Shown here piece by piece: positions 12,856-21,170 of a stretch of 21,613 nt of DNA. A model generated the notes under the pieces. That model had not been told where the DNA came from. It saw only the letters and a program-made list of their open reading frames with translations, and did not search any database. The DNA is from JBBKWJ01 sp037968895 (lineage in GTDB: Bacteria; Actinomycetota; Acidimicrobiia; Acidimicrobiales; SZUA-35): positions 1 through 21,613 of the forward strand of contig JBBKWJ010000262.1 in assembly GCA_037968895.1 (NCBI GenBank), written 5' to 3'. A program made the translations under genes and the position numbers. Position 1 is the first letter of the stretch. Each line of letters starts with the position of its first letter.

Positions 12856-14568
12856 TTGGCCGAGTTGCAGATGCAACTCAAGTCAAATGAGGAAGAAATC
12901 ATTAGTCTGCGGCGTCGGCTGCAAGACGCCCCGAAGCGCGTCCGGACGCTTGAAGAGCGGCTCCTCGACACCAAGGGCCAGCTTGCTCAAGCCATCACGC
13001 AGAACGAGAAGCTGACCTACACGCTTCGAGAAGCACGCGAGCACATTGCCGCGTTGCGAGAAGAAGTCGACAAGCTCACCAAGCCGCCATCGGCATACGG
13101 CACATTCCTTGGCCTGAACGACGATCTCACGGCCGACATCTACACCAGCGGCCGCAAGATGCGCGTTGAGCTGCATCCCGGTATCGACGCTGAATCCCTC
13201 GAGCGAGGCACTGAAGTAGTGCTAAACGAGTCGCTCAACATTGTGATGTCTCGCGGAGTCGAAACCGCGGGTGAAGTCGTCACTCTCAAAGAGATTCTCG
13301 ACGGAGGACGCCGAGCCATCGTTTTTGGACGGGGCGACGAAGAACGTGTCGCCGAAGTAGCCGAGCGACTTTCGGAGACGAAGCTCCGGATTGGCGACCA
13401 CCTCATGTTCGACGTCCGCTCATCGATGCTTGTCGAGAAGCTTCCAAAGGTCGATGTCGAAGACCTTGTGCTCGAAGAGGTGCCAGACGTCAGCTATGAC
13501 GACATCGGTGGCCTGGCCGAGCAGATCGAGCTCATCATCGATGCCGTTGAGCTTCCGTTCTTGCACGCCGATCTCTTCGCCGAGCACGAGCTTCCCGCAC
13601 CGAAGGGCATCCTTCTCTACGGTCCTCCTGGTTGCGGCAAGACACTCATCGCTAAAGCCGTAGCGAACTCACTGGCCAAAAAGGTTGCAGAGGTCTCGGG
13701 CGATGCTCAGGCCCGCAGCTATTTCCTGAACATCAAGGGGCCCGAGCTCCTCAACAAATACGTCGGTGAGACCGAGCGTCAGATCCGATTAATCTTCGAG
13801 CGGGCGCGCGAGAAGTCAGACGAGGGCTGGCCCGTCATCATCTTCTTCGACGAGATGGAATCGCTCTTCCGCACACGAGGTAGCGGAATCAGCTCAGATA
13901 TCGAGTCGACCATCGTGCCTCAGCTTCTGGCCGAGATCGACGGTGTCGAGGCGCTCAAGAACACCATCGTGATTGGCGCGTCAAACCGTGAGGACCTGAT
14001 CGACCCCGCAATTCTGCGACCAGGTCGTCTCGACGTGAAGATCAAGATCGAACGACCCAAAGAACCCGCTGCCCGTTCAATTTTCCGTCGCTACCTCACG
14101 AGCAGCCTTCCTCTGAACGAGGCCGAGATTGGCGAATACGCTCATCGCGAAGATGCGCTGCAGGCAATGATCTCGAAAACCGTCGACTTCATGTATCGCG
14201 AAGACGACGCGACACGTTTCCTCGAGGTCACCTATCAAAACGGCGACAAAGAGATCCTCTACTTCCGCGACTTCTCCTCGGGCGCCATGATCGAAAACAT
14301 CGTACGGCGGGCCAAGAAGCTCGCTATCAAGCGACTCCTCGACAGTGGTGAACGCGGTATCAAGCTTGAAGATCTCCTGGCCTCGGTGACCCAAGAGTTC
14401 AAAGAACAAGAAGATCTCCCGAACACAACAAACCCAGACGATTGGGCGAAAGTCTCTGGCAAGAAGGGCGAGCGCATTGTCTATGTGCGTACGCTCATCA
14501 GCCAAGACGGTGAAGATCGCCACGGTGGTCGCTCAATCGAGCAGGTCGCCACCGGGCAATACCTCTAA
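12856..14568 (+). CDS. arc: Proteasome-associated AAA ATPase ARC/Mpa
   Basis: This hexameric unfoldase threads pupylated proteins into the 20S proteasome. Order from TTG 12856: coiled coil (1-75) that binds Pup, interdomain OB folds (about 80-200), AAA domain with Walker A GPPGCGKT (256-263), pore-loop segment KYVGE (301-305), Walker B IIFFDE (328-333), GASNRED and LRPGR. The tail ends GQYL, the HbYX-like motif that docks in PrcA pockets. It aligns by eye along its length with mycobacterial Mpa. TTG 12856 is the first usual start codon in the frame, but coiled-coil-like codons (SSSEYERRLSEYESE) continue upstream, so the true N-terminus is probably near 12808, behind GGGAGG. The upstream gene stop is in the same frame, with no ATG, GTG or TTG between. 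Dop follows after 23 bases. Confidence 0.95.
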   Translation: MAELQMQLKSNEEEIISLRRRLQDAPKRVRTLEERLLDTKGQLAQAITQNEKLTYTLREAREHIAALREEVDKLTKPPSAYGTFLGLNDDLTADIYTSGRKMRVELHPGIDAESLERGTEVVLNESLNIVMSRGVETAGEVVTLKEILDGGRRAIVFGRGDEERVAEVAERLSETKLRIGDHLMFDVRSSMLVEKLPKVDVEDLVLEEVPDVSYDDIGGLAEQIELIIDAVELPFLHADLFAEHELPAPKGILLYGPPGCGKTLIAKAVANSLAKKVAEVSGDAQARSYFLNIKGPELLNKYVGETERQIRLIFERAREKSDEGWPVIIFFDEMESLFRTRGSGISSDIESTIVPQLLAEIDGVEALKNTIVIGASNREDLIDPAILRPGRLDVKIKIERPKEPAARSIFRRYLTSSLPLNEAEIGEYAHREDALQAMISKTVDFMYREDDATRFLEVTYQNGDKEILYFRDFSSGAMIENIVRRAKKLAIKRLLDSGERGIKLEDLLASVTQEFKEQEDLPNTTNPDDWAKVSGKKGERIVYVRTLISQDGEDRHGGRSIEQVATGQYL

Positions 14569-14591
14569 CAGCACATCCGACACGAGGACTC

Positions 14592-16106
14592 GTGGCCGTA
14601 CCGAAAATCGTAGGGATCGAAACCGAGCTTGGCGTCATGGTGCACGGCACCGACGACTGGAACCCGGTTTCGGCCTCGTCGCTTGTCATTAACGCATACG
14701 TCGGCCGGCAGGCGGGCCGCGTCAACCGTGAGATGTCGCTTATCTCGTGGGACTTTCTCGGCGAATCGCCTGGAGCCGACGCTCGGATGCCCGGCGACTT
14801 CGATTTCGCGTATCCACCTGAGGTCGACACCCACCTTGTGAATACTGTGCTGACCAACGGTGCGCGGTACTACGTCGATCATGCACACCCTGAGATATCG
14901 ACGCCAGAGTGTGCGACGGCGCTGTCGGCGGTGCTGTATGACCGGGCAGGTGAACTCATCGCAATTGACTCGATGACGGCGGCCCAAAAGCTATTGCCTG
15001 AAGGTCAAGAAATTGTGCTCTACAAAGACAATTCGGACCGCAAGGGCAATGCATACGGATGCCACGAAAACTACCTGCTGGCCAGGGAAACGCCCTTTCC
15101 AGACATCGTTGCGGCGGCCACCACTCATTTCATCACGCGGCAGATCTACACGGGCTCGGGCAAGGTCGGTTCAGAGCTCGCCGGCGTTGGATCAACGAGT
15201 GTTCCGTATCAAATCACCCAGCGAGCCGAACACTTTGAAGAGGAAGTCGGACTCGAAACGACGTTGAAGCGCCCGATCGTCAACACTCGCGACGAACCGC
15301 ACGCAGACCCGGCGCGATACCGGCGCCTCCATGTCATCGTTGGCGACGCCAATCCTTCCCAAGTTGCCACTTTCCTCAAGGTCGGAGTGAGTTCAATAGT
15401 TTTCGCCATGCTCGAAGACGGGGCGCTGAAGGATCTGCCACGGGTTCGCAACCCGGTGTACTCCCTGCAACGAGTGAGCCATGATCTCAGCCTCACCCAC
15501 CCGCTCGAACTCGACACCGGCAAATCGGCAACATCCCTTGAGATCCAATGGGATCTTTACCGTCGGGCCATTGAGTGGTCAGAGGAGTACTCGTTCAAAT
15601 CGGTTGGTGGCGATGACGCCGGTTCTGCCGTCTTGGCCCGATGGCATGATGTTCTTGTTGGGCTCGAAACCGACCCAATGACTCTCGCCAACCAGATCGA
15701 CTGGATTGCCAAGCTTCGTCTTATTGACGGTTTCCGTGATCGTCACGACTGTGACTGGGATGACCCAAGGCTGCGTCTTCTCGACCTTCAATACCACGAT
15801 CTGCGGCCTGCGAAGTCGCTCGCTCAGCGCGTTGGGCTAGAGAAGCTTGTCTCCGACGACGATGCGATGGTGGCAGCGACTGAGCCGCCTGAAGACACTC
15901 GTGCCTATTTCCGTGGCCGCTGCCTGCAGAAGTTTCCTGATGAGGTGGTCGCTGCGAACTGGGACTCGATCGTGTTTGACCTCGGTGATGATCCGCTACG
16001 AAGGATTCCAATGTTGGAGCCGACCCGAGGTACAAAGGCACATGTGGGTAGCATCCTTGATCAGAGCGCTACGGCCCGGGAGCTTCTCGACAAACTAGGG
16101 GCCTAG
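14592..16106 (+). CDS. dop: Dop, deamidase/depupylase of Pup
   Basis: Dop converts the C-terminal Gln of Pup to Glu and also removes Pup from substrates. It belongs with PafA to the carboxylate-amine ligase-like (glutamine-synthetase-like) family. The 504-residue protein has E10 in VGIETELG, the catalytic aspartate D96 in RYYVDHAHPE, GNAYGCHENYL, PIVNTRDEPHAD and LLDLQYHD. The Dop-loop missing from PafA is present (about residues 45-66, NREMSLISWDFLGESPG), separating it clearly from the PafA paralogue at 17898. Start is GTG 14592 with GAGGA at 14584-14588, a rather short spacing. It lies between ARC and Pup, as expected for an operon encoding Pup maturation. Confidence 0.95.
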   Translation: MAVPKIVGIETELGVMVHGTDDWNPVSASSLVINAYVGRQAGRVNREMSLISWDFLGESPGADARMPGDFDFAYPPEVDTHLVNTVLTNGARYYVDHAHPEISTPECATALSAVLYDRAGELIAIDSMTAAQKLLPEGQEIVLYKDNSDRKGNAYGCHENYLLARETPFPDIVAAATTHFITRQIYTGSGKVGSELAGVGSTSVPYQITQRAEHFEEEVGLETTLKRPIVNTRDEPHADPARYRRLHVIVGDANPSQVATFLKVGVSSIVFAMLEDGALKDLPRVRNPVYSLQRVSHDLSLTHPLELDTGKSATSLEIQWDLYRRAIEWSEEYSFKSVGGDDAGSAVLARWHDVLVGLETDPMTLANQIDWIAKLRLIDGFRDRHDCDWDDPRLRLLDLQYHDLRPAKSLAQRVGLEKLVSDDDAMVAATEPPEDTRAYFRGRCLQKFPDEVVAANWDSIVFDLGDDPLRRIPMLEPTRGTKAHVGSILDQSATARELLDKLGA

Positions 16107-16157
16107 GCAACATGGGGTACGCACTAAGGCGGCCTCATAAAAGAACTGGAGTTCGCG

Positions 16158-16352
16158 ATGGCTGAACGAGAGCAAATCAAGAAAACACCAGGCCGGACCA
16201 GCGGCGACGAAGTCGCTGACTCACCGACCGCCTCGGCCTCGGGCGAGAAGCTAAAGACCGAGATCGACGATCTGCTCGACGAGATCGACGAGGTCCTTGA
16301 GACCAATGCCGAAGACTTCGTGAAGAGCTATATCCAAAAGGGCGGGCAGTAA
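16158..16352 (+). CDS. pup: Prokaryotic ubiquitin-like protein Pup
   Basis: The 64-residue protein is Pup, the tag joined by its C-terminus to lysines of proteins sent to the proteasome. The N-terminal 28 residues are charged and disordered. Residues about 30-53 (EKLKTEIDDLLDEIDEVLE) form the helix that packs against the ARC/Mpa coiled coil. The conserved VKSYIQKGGQ end is complete. Ending in Gln means it must be deamidated by Dop to GGE before PafA can use it. ATG 16158 has GGAG at 16148-16151 with six bases spacing. It lies 51 bases after dop and 42 bases before prcB. Confidence 0.97.
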   Translation: MAEREQIKKTPGRTSGDEVADSPTASASGEKLKTEIDDLLDEIDEVLETNAEDFVKSYIQKGGQ

Positions 16353-16378
16353 GCTTCTACGCCGACGCCCAGACCGGG

Positions 16379-16384
16379 TAGTGT
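16379..16384 (+). promoter_or_regulatory. Candidate -10 element before prcB
   Basis: TAGTGT lies ten bases before ATG 16395 and would give a leader of only about three bases. No Shine-Dalgarno is visible before prcB. An internal promoter here would let core particle genes be expressed apart from arc-dop-pup. Confidence 0.3.
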
Positions 16385-16394
16385 TGCTAGCTCT

Positions 16395-17192
16395 ATGACG
16401 CTGCCAATCTTCTCGACTTCAGATGACCCTGGACCCAGCCTCGCTGCGGTGCTCGAACGTATGGGGGCTTCCGTGAGCTTTGAGTTCGTATCAAACGACG
16501 AACGACTTGAAATCACGCACGGCACGACCGTGGTTGCGGTCCGTTATCAGGGCGGCGTTGTGCTCGCGGGCGACCGGCGAGCGACATCAGGAAACCTCAT
16601 CGCTCACCGCACGATGCAGAAAGTCTTTCCCGCTGACGCGTGGTCCGGCGTCGCTATTGCCGGTGCCGCTGGCCCGGCAATCGAAATGGTCAAGATGTTT
16701 CAGCTGCAATTGGAACATTACGAGAAAGTCGAGGGACATTCTCTCTCCATCGAGGGCAAGGCAAATCAGCTTTCCCAGATGGTGCGGAACCATTTGCCTG
16801 CCGCGATGCAAGGTCTGGCCGTTGTCCCAATCTTTGCTGGCTACGACCGGCGCCGAGATCACGGCCGCTTGTATGCCTACGACGTGACTGGCGGCCGCTA
16901 CGAGGAGGAAGACTACATTGCCTCTGGCTCGGGCTCGCTCCACGCCAAAACCGTCGTGAAACTCGGCTATCGCCGGTCCCAAGATCAATCGACAGCAGTC
17001 AACCTGGTACTCAGGGCGCTCTTCACCGCAGCTGACGAAGACTCCGCCACGGGAGGACCAGACCCGATGCGAGGCATCTATCCGATCATCGCCGTAATCG
17101 ACAGCGACGGTTATGCCGAGCTGGAGGAAGACGACATCGCCGCCCGGTTCCAGACGATCCTCGCCGAGATCGCCGAAAGTGGGGAAGCCTAA
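16395..17192 (+). CDS. prcB: 20S proteasome beta subunit PrcB
   Basis: PrcB is the peptidase subunit of the 20S core. The 265-residue precursor has a 43-residue propeptide ending HG, after which self-cleavage exposes the catalytic threonine T44 (GTTVVAVRYQGG). In mature numbering D17 (AGDRR) and K33 (MQK) are also in place, completing the active site. The rest follows the family through GYDRRRDHGRLYAYD, ASGSGSLHAK and DEDSATGGPDPMRGIYP. Its stop TAA overlaps prcA ATG by one base (TAATG), so the two subunits are translationally coupled in roughly equal amounts. Confidence 0.97.
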   Translation: MTLPIFSTSDDPGPSLAAVLERMGASVSFEFVSNDERLEITHGTTVVAVRYQGGVVLAGDRRATSGNLIAHRTMQKVFPADAWSGVAIAGAAGPAIEMVKMFQLQLEHYEKVEGHSLSIEGKANQLSQMVRNHLPAAMQGLAVVPIFAGYDRRRDHGRLYAYDVTGGRYEEEDYIASGSGSLHAKTVVKLGYRRSQDQSTAVNLVLRALFTAADEDSATGGPDPMRGIYPIIAVIDSDGYAELEEDDIAARFQTILAEIAESGEA

Positions 17193-17872
17193 TGAGCATG
17201 CCGTATTACGTCGCACCCGAGCAGATGATGAAAGACCGGGCTGACTACGCCCAGAAGGGCATCGCTCGCGGTCGATCGCTCGTTGCCCTCGTCTTCGATG
17301 GCGGCATTGTGCTCGTTGCTGAGAACCCATCACGAAACCTGCGCAAGATCAGCGAGATCTACGACCGCATCGCCTTTGCTGGCGTTGGCCGCTACAACGA
17401 GTACGACCAGCTCCGCATCGCTGGCATTCGCCACGCTGACACCAAGGGCTACCTCTACAGCCGCGACGACGTCGACTCGCAAGCGCTCGCCAATCAATAC
17501 GCCCAGATGCTCGGCCAGATCTTCACTCACGAGATGAAACCGCTTGAGGTCGAGATCCTTGTCACGGCCATCGGATTCGAGCCAGACGGCGATCGGCTCT
17601 TCCACATTCGCTACGACGGTTCGGTGTCTGACAAGGAAAACTTTGCAGCACTCGGCGGCGGAGCAGAAGCGCTAACCGAGCGACTCGAGGCCGACTTCAG
17701 CGAAGGCATGAACCTTGGCGCCGCCATCAAGTTGGCCGTCGCTGCGCTCGCTGGCCCCGACCGAACCCTGTCCACCCAAGAGGTCGAAGTGGCTGTGCTC
17801 GATCGCCTCGAAACCGGCCGATGCTTCCGGCGTCTCGAACGCTCCGACGTCGCACAGCTTCTCGCCCCGTAG
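17192..17872 (+). CDS. prcA: 20S proteasome alpha subunit PrcA
   Basis: PrcA makes the outer rings of the 20S core, controls the gate and binds the GQYL tail of ARC/Mpa. The 226-residue protein has the alpha N-terminal segment MPYYVAPEQMMKDRADYAQKG and the helix before RGRSLVALVFDGGIVLVAENP. It has no propeptide and no catalytic threonine, as expected. RKISEIYDRIAFAGVGRYNEYDQLR matches the family. The start overlaps the prcB stop by one base. The C-terminal RSDVAQLLAP tail is short. PafA follows after 25 bases. Confidence 0.96.
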   Translation: MSMPYYVAPEQMMKDRADYAQKGIARGRSLVALVFDGGIVLVAENPSRNLRKISEIYDRIAFAGVGRYNEYDQLRIAGIRHADTKGYLYSRDDVDSQALANQYAQMLGQIFTHEMKPLEVEILVTAIGFEPDGDRLFHIRYDGSVSDKENFAALGGGAEALTERLEADFSEGMNLGAAIKLAVAALAGPDRTLSTQEVEVAVLDRLETGRCFRRLERSDVAQLLAP

Positions 17873-17897
17873 ACGACAGCGATACGAGGGTCTCCTA

Positions 17898-19256
17898 GTG
17901 CAGCGCCGAATCTACGGAATCGAAACGGAGTACGGCGTCACGTGCACCTCCCGCGGTCAGCGTCGGCTGAGCCCCGACGAGGTTGCCCGCTATCTGTTTC
18001 GGCGGGTTGTGTCGTGGGGCCGCTCATCGAATGTGTTCCTCGTAAATGGTTCACGGCTCTACCTTGATGTCGGTTCGCATCCTGAATATGCGACGGCTGA
18101 GTGCTCGACCATCGGCGAAGTTGTGGTGCACGACAAGGCGGGAGAACGCATCCTCGAGCAGTTGCTTGGCGCGGCCGAAGAACGACTTCATGACGAAGGA
18201 ATCCGGGGGACAATCCATCTCTTCAAAAACAACACCGACTCTGCCGGCAACTCATATGGATGTCATGAGAACTACCTGACAAACCGCACAGACGATATGG
18301 CGCACTACAACGAGGTACTCATTCCTTTCCTCGTGAGTCGCCAAATCTACGCCGGCGCAGGCAAGGTGCTCCAGAGCGCTCGCGGTCCACTGTTCGCCGT
18401 TTCACAACGAGCCGAACACATTTGGGAAGGTGTCTCGTCGGCAACAACCCGCAGTCGTCCGATTATCAATACGCGTGATGAACCTCACGCCGACGCCGAG
18501 CATTTCCGTCGACTGCACGTCATCGTCGGCGACTCAAACATGAGTGAGTACACGACGTACCTGAAGGTCGGAGCGATGGCGATCATCCTTCGGATGGTTG
18601 AAGACCCAGCGTGTGTTTTACGCGACATGACGATGGAAAACCCAATCAGGGCTATCCGCGAGATCAGTCACGACCTGACCTTCAAACGTCCAGTGCGGTT
18701 GGTAAATGGCCGGGAAGCCACAGCCTTTGAGATCCAAACGGAATTCCTGAACCGTGCCATCCGATATGCGGAAACCAGGGGATTGCCTGACGACGAGATG
18801 AAGGCACTTCAGATGTGGGAATACGTGATGACCCAGATGGAGGTCGACCCGTTTAAACTTGATCGTGAGCTCGACTGGGTTATCAAGCACAACTTGATCG
18901 AGGCCTATCGGGCCAAACACGGCATCGAACTCTCTGATGCCAGGGTGCAGCTTCTTGATCTGCAGTACCACGACGTCCGGCGATCGACCGGGCTGTTCTA
19001 TCGCATGCAGGCTCGGGACATGCTTGAGCGCACGCTGACCGACGAGGAGATGTTCGCAGCGATTGACACGCCGCCCCCAAATACACGGGCGAAGCTTCGT
19101 GGCGACTTTATTCGGGCTGCGAAAGAGAAGCGCCGTGACTACACCGTCGACTGGGTGCACCTCAAGCTCAACGACCAGGCCCAACGTACGGTGCTCTGCA
19201 AAGACCCGTTCAAGAGTGAAGACGAGCGAGTCGCAAAACTGATCGAGAGCCTGTGA
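17898..19256 (+). CDS. pafA: Pup--protein ligase PafA
   Basis: PafA activates deamidated Pup with ATP and forms an isopeptide bond between its C-terminal Glu and a substrate lysine. The 452-residue length equals that of the mycobacterial enzyme. Key residues visible are E9 in YGIETEYG, catalytic D57 in LYLDVGSHPEYATAE, SYGCHENYL, PIINTRDEPHAD and LLDLQYHD, and it lacks the Dop-loop. GTG 17898 is chosen because GAGGG (17886-17890) stands seven bases before it and MQRRIYGIETEYG is the family start. The frame is open further upstream into prcA, but that part is the shadow of prcA. Its stop overlaps pafB GTG by four bases. Confidence 0.96.
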   Translation: MQRRIYGIETEYGVTCTSRGQRRLSPDEVARYLFRRVVSWGRSSNVFLVNGSRLYLDVGSHPEYATAECSTIGEVVVHDKAGERILEQLLGAAEERLHDEGIRGTIHLFKNNTDSAGNSYGCHENYLTNRTDDMAHYNEVLIPFLVSRQIYAGAGKVLQSARGPLFAVSQRAEHIWEGVSSATTRSRPIINTRDEPHADAEHFRRLHVIVGDSNMSEYTTYLKVGAMAIILRMVEDPACVLRDMTMENPIRAIREISHDLTFKRPVRLVNGREATAFEIQTEFLNRAIRYAETRGLPDDEMKALQMWEYVMTQMEVDPFKLDRELDWVIKHNLIEAYRAKHGIELSDARVQLLDLQYHDVRRSTGLFYRMQARDMLERTLTDEEMFAAIDTPPPNTRAKLRGDFIRAAKEKRRDYTVDWVHLKLNDQAQRTVLCKDPFKSEDERVAKLIESL

Positions 19257-20173
19257 GCAAGGTAGAGCGACTCCTTAACCTCACCGCCGTGTTGCTCGAG
19301 ACTCGAATACCGATTACAGCCGACGATCTCAGGGAACTCGTAGAGGGGTATCCGCCGCCAGGACCGAGCTTCAATCGGGCCTTTGAGCGCGACAAAGATG
19401 ATCTCCGCACCCTCGGGATTCCGCTCGTGGTTGAGAGTGTCGCCCATACTGACCCGCCGCTCTTGGGCTACCGCATCCCACCTGAGCAGTACTACTTGCC
19501 TGACCCCGGTCTTGAGCAAGACGAGTTGGCGGCGCTAAACCTCGCGGCGCTCACCATCCGGCTGGACGATCTAGGCTCTGGCGAGGCGCTCTGGAAGCTT
19601 GGCGCGTCGGCTGGAGCGGCGGAACAGTCAGCGAACGGTGCAGTTGCAACCATTCCAAGCGATGAGAACCTCGGCCCGATCTTCAGCGCAATCACCGCAC
19701 GACACACCGTCGGGTTCATCTACCGAGGCGACTCGCGTCGTGTTGAACCATGGCGCCTCGACTTTCAACGCGGACGCTGGTACCTCACTGGCTTCGATCT
19801 CGACCGCAACGCGGAACGCAATTTCAGGCTCAACCGAATCGATGGAAGCGTCACGGTAGAAGCGATAACGGCGACCGCCGAGCGACCGGCAAACGAGACT
19901 CGCCAAGCCAGACAGGCATGGGAAATCGGCCCCGATCTGGTGACTGAGGTGCAGCTCCTGGTTGATGCCGATCGAGTTGCCTGGGCTAGGCAGCAGCTAG
20001 GAGAGGCGGCGACGAGCGAGCTCAACGATGACGGCGACGTCATATTCACCGTGCCGGTAGTGCAAGTGAATGCCTTTTTCTCGTTCGTCATTGGTTTCCT
20101 CGACCATGCCGAGATCCTCGGCCCTCCTCAGGTCCGAGCTGACTTCATCGATCTGCTCGGGGACATGGCATGA
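19253..20173 (+). CDS. pafB: WYL-domain transcriptional regulator PafB
   Basis: PafB and PafC act together in mycobacteria as PafBC, the activator of the LexA/RecA-independent DNA-damage response, thought to sense single-stranded DNA through WYL domains. The 306-residue protein has an N-terminal winged helix (KVERLLNLTAVLLE, FERDKDDLRTLGIPL), a central region and a WYL domain with the literal motif at 176-178 (RGRWYLTGFD) followed by FRLNRIDG. The C-terminal extension is about 100 residues. GTG 19253 overlaps the pafA stop (GTGA), and its own stop overlaps pafC, so pafA-pafB-pafC is one coupled unit. A link between protein turnover and DNA damage control follows from this order and from the mycobacterial work. 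Confidence 0.93.
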   Translation: MSKVERLLNLTAVLLETRIPITADDLRELVEGYPPPGPSFNRAFERDKDDLRTLGIPLVVESVAHTDPPLLGYRIPPEQYYLPDPGLEQDELAALNLAALTIRLDDLGSGEALWKLGASAGAAEQSANGAVATIPSDENLGPIFSAITARHTVGFIYRGDSRRVEPWRLDFQRGRWYLTGFDLDRNAERNFRLNRIDGSVTVEAITATAERPANETRQARQAWEIGPDLVTEVQLLVDADRVAWARQQLGEAATSELNDDGDVIFTVPVVQVNAFFSFVIGFLDHAEILGPPQVRADFIDLLGDMA

Positions 20174-21159
20174 AGAAGTCGGAGAGCGCAGGCGATCGCA
20201 TGAGGCGACTGCTCGCCTTGATGCCGTGGCTACGGGAACGTCCTGGCGTCGAAATAGCAGATGCGGCTACACACTTCGGACTCACTGAAGAGCAGCTCCT
20301 TGACGATCTCGCTGTCGTCTTCATGGTTGGGTTGCCGCCGTACTCACCAGATGCGCTCGTCGATGTGATCATCGAGGACGGCAAGATCTGGATCAGCTAC
20401 GCCGACTTCTTTCGCCGGCCGATGCGGCTTACCCCGGGTCAGGGCCTTGCGCTCTTGGCGGCTAGCGAAGCGCTGCTCTCGGTCCAGGGGAGTGATGTCG
20501 ACGGGTCGTTAGCCAGGGCTCTAGAGAAGCTGGCGTCATCGCTCGATGTCACGCCCGAGGCCGGTGTCGAAGTTCGCCTTGGCCAGGCCGACCAGGGTGT
20601 GCTCCGTGAACTCCGCGATGCTGCAGGGTCTGGACAGGCGCTAGAGATTAGTTACTACTCATACGGACGCGATGAGCTCACGGACCGCACGATTCTGCCG
20701 TGGCGAGTATTCGCCGATAGCGGAGCCTGGTACGTCGAGGCGTTCTGTGGAACTGCGGGTGGGGCCAGGTTGTTTCGTGTCGATCGCATCGGGTCGCTGG
20801 TTCCGACCGACACGAAGCCAGACGCCGGACCCGATGGCGGACGCCGTGCTGGGCCAGAGAAGGCTCCAGACACATGGGCCACTGTCGGTGCCGGATTCGA
20901 ATCGTCCGGCTCAACTGTGCGGCTCCAACTGGGACCTGAGGCCGCATGGGTGAGCGAGACGTATCCGTGCGAAGTCGTTTCGACGTTTGCTGATGGCTCG
21001 ACCGTGATTGACATCATGGTTTCGGCCAGGCCTTGGCTCGAACGTTTGCTCTTGCGGCTCGGCCAATCGTCCTCCGTCATCGAGGGCGGGGGCTTCGGCG
21101 AACCCGCCTCGCTGCGGACTGATGCCGCCCGCCGCATCCTGGCTCGATACGAACGTTAG
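20170..21159 (+). CDS. pafC: WYL-domain transcriptional regulator PafC
   Basis: This is the second half of the PafBC activator. The 329-residue protein has an N-terminal helix-turn-helix-like part (RMRRLLALMPWLRERPG, THFGLTEEQLLDDL), then RPMRLTPGQGLALL and a WYL domain where the motif reads WYV (187-189, GAWYVEAF) and is followed by ARLFRVDRIGSL. The C-terminal extension ends DAARRILARYER. The ATG overlaps the pafB stop by four bases (ATGA). PafB and PafC are separate genes here, whereas some actinobacteria have them fused. Confidence 0.92.
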   Translation: MKKSESAGDRMRRLLALMPWLRERPGVEIADAATHFGLTEEQLLDDLAVVFMVGLPPYSPDALVDVIIEDGKIWISYADFFRRPMRLTPGQGLALLAASEALLSVQGSDVDGSLARALEKLASSLDVTPEAGVEVRLGQADQGVLRELRDAAGSGQALEISYYSYGRDELTDRTILPWRVFADSGAWYVEAFCGTAGGARLFRVDRIGSLVPTDTKPDAGPDGGRRAGPEKAPDTWATVGAGFESSGSTVRLQLGPEAAWVSETYPCEVVSTFADGSTVIDIMVSARPWLERLLLRLGQSSSVIEGGGFGEPASLRTDAARRILARYER

Positions 21160-21162
21160 GCT
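21157..21162 (+). promoter_or_regulatory. Candidate -10 element before lepB
   Basis: TAGGCT fits TANNNT, overlaps the pafC stop codon and lies eight bases before ATG 21171. No Shine-Dalgarno is visible. It could allow expression separate from pafABC, but the evidence is thin. Confidence 0.25.
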
Positions 21163-21170
21163 CCATCTCC

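Noticed and set aside
16587..17333. 248-codon minus-strand open frame
   Set aside because: Antisense to prcB and prcA, both with unmistakable family sequence.
17715..17897. Upstream in-frame extension of pafA
   Set aside because: It overlaps prcA in another frame; GTG 17898 has a good Shine-Dalgarno and gives exactly the family N-terminus.
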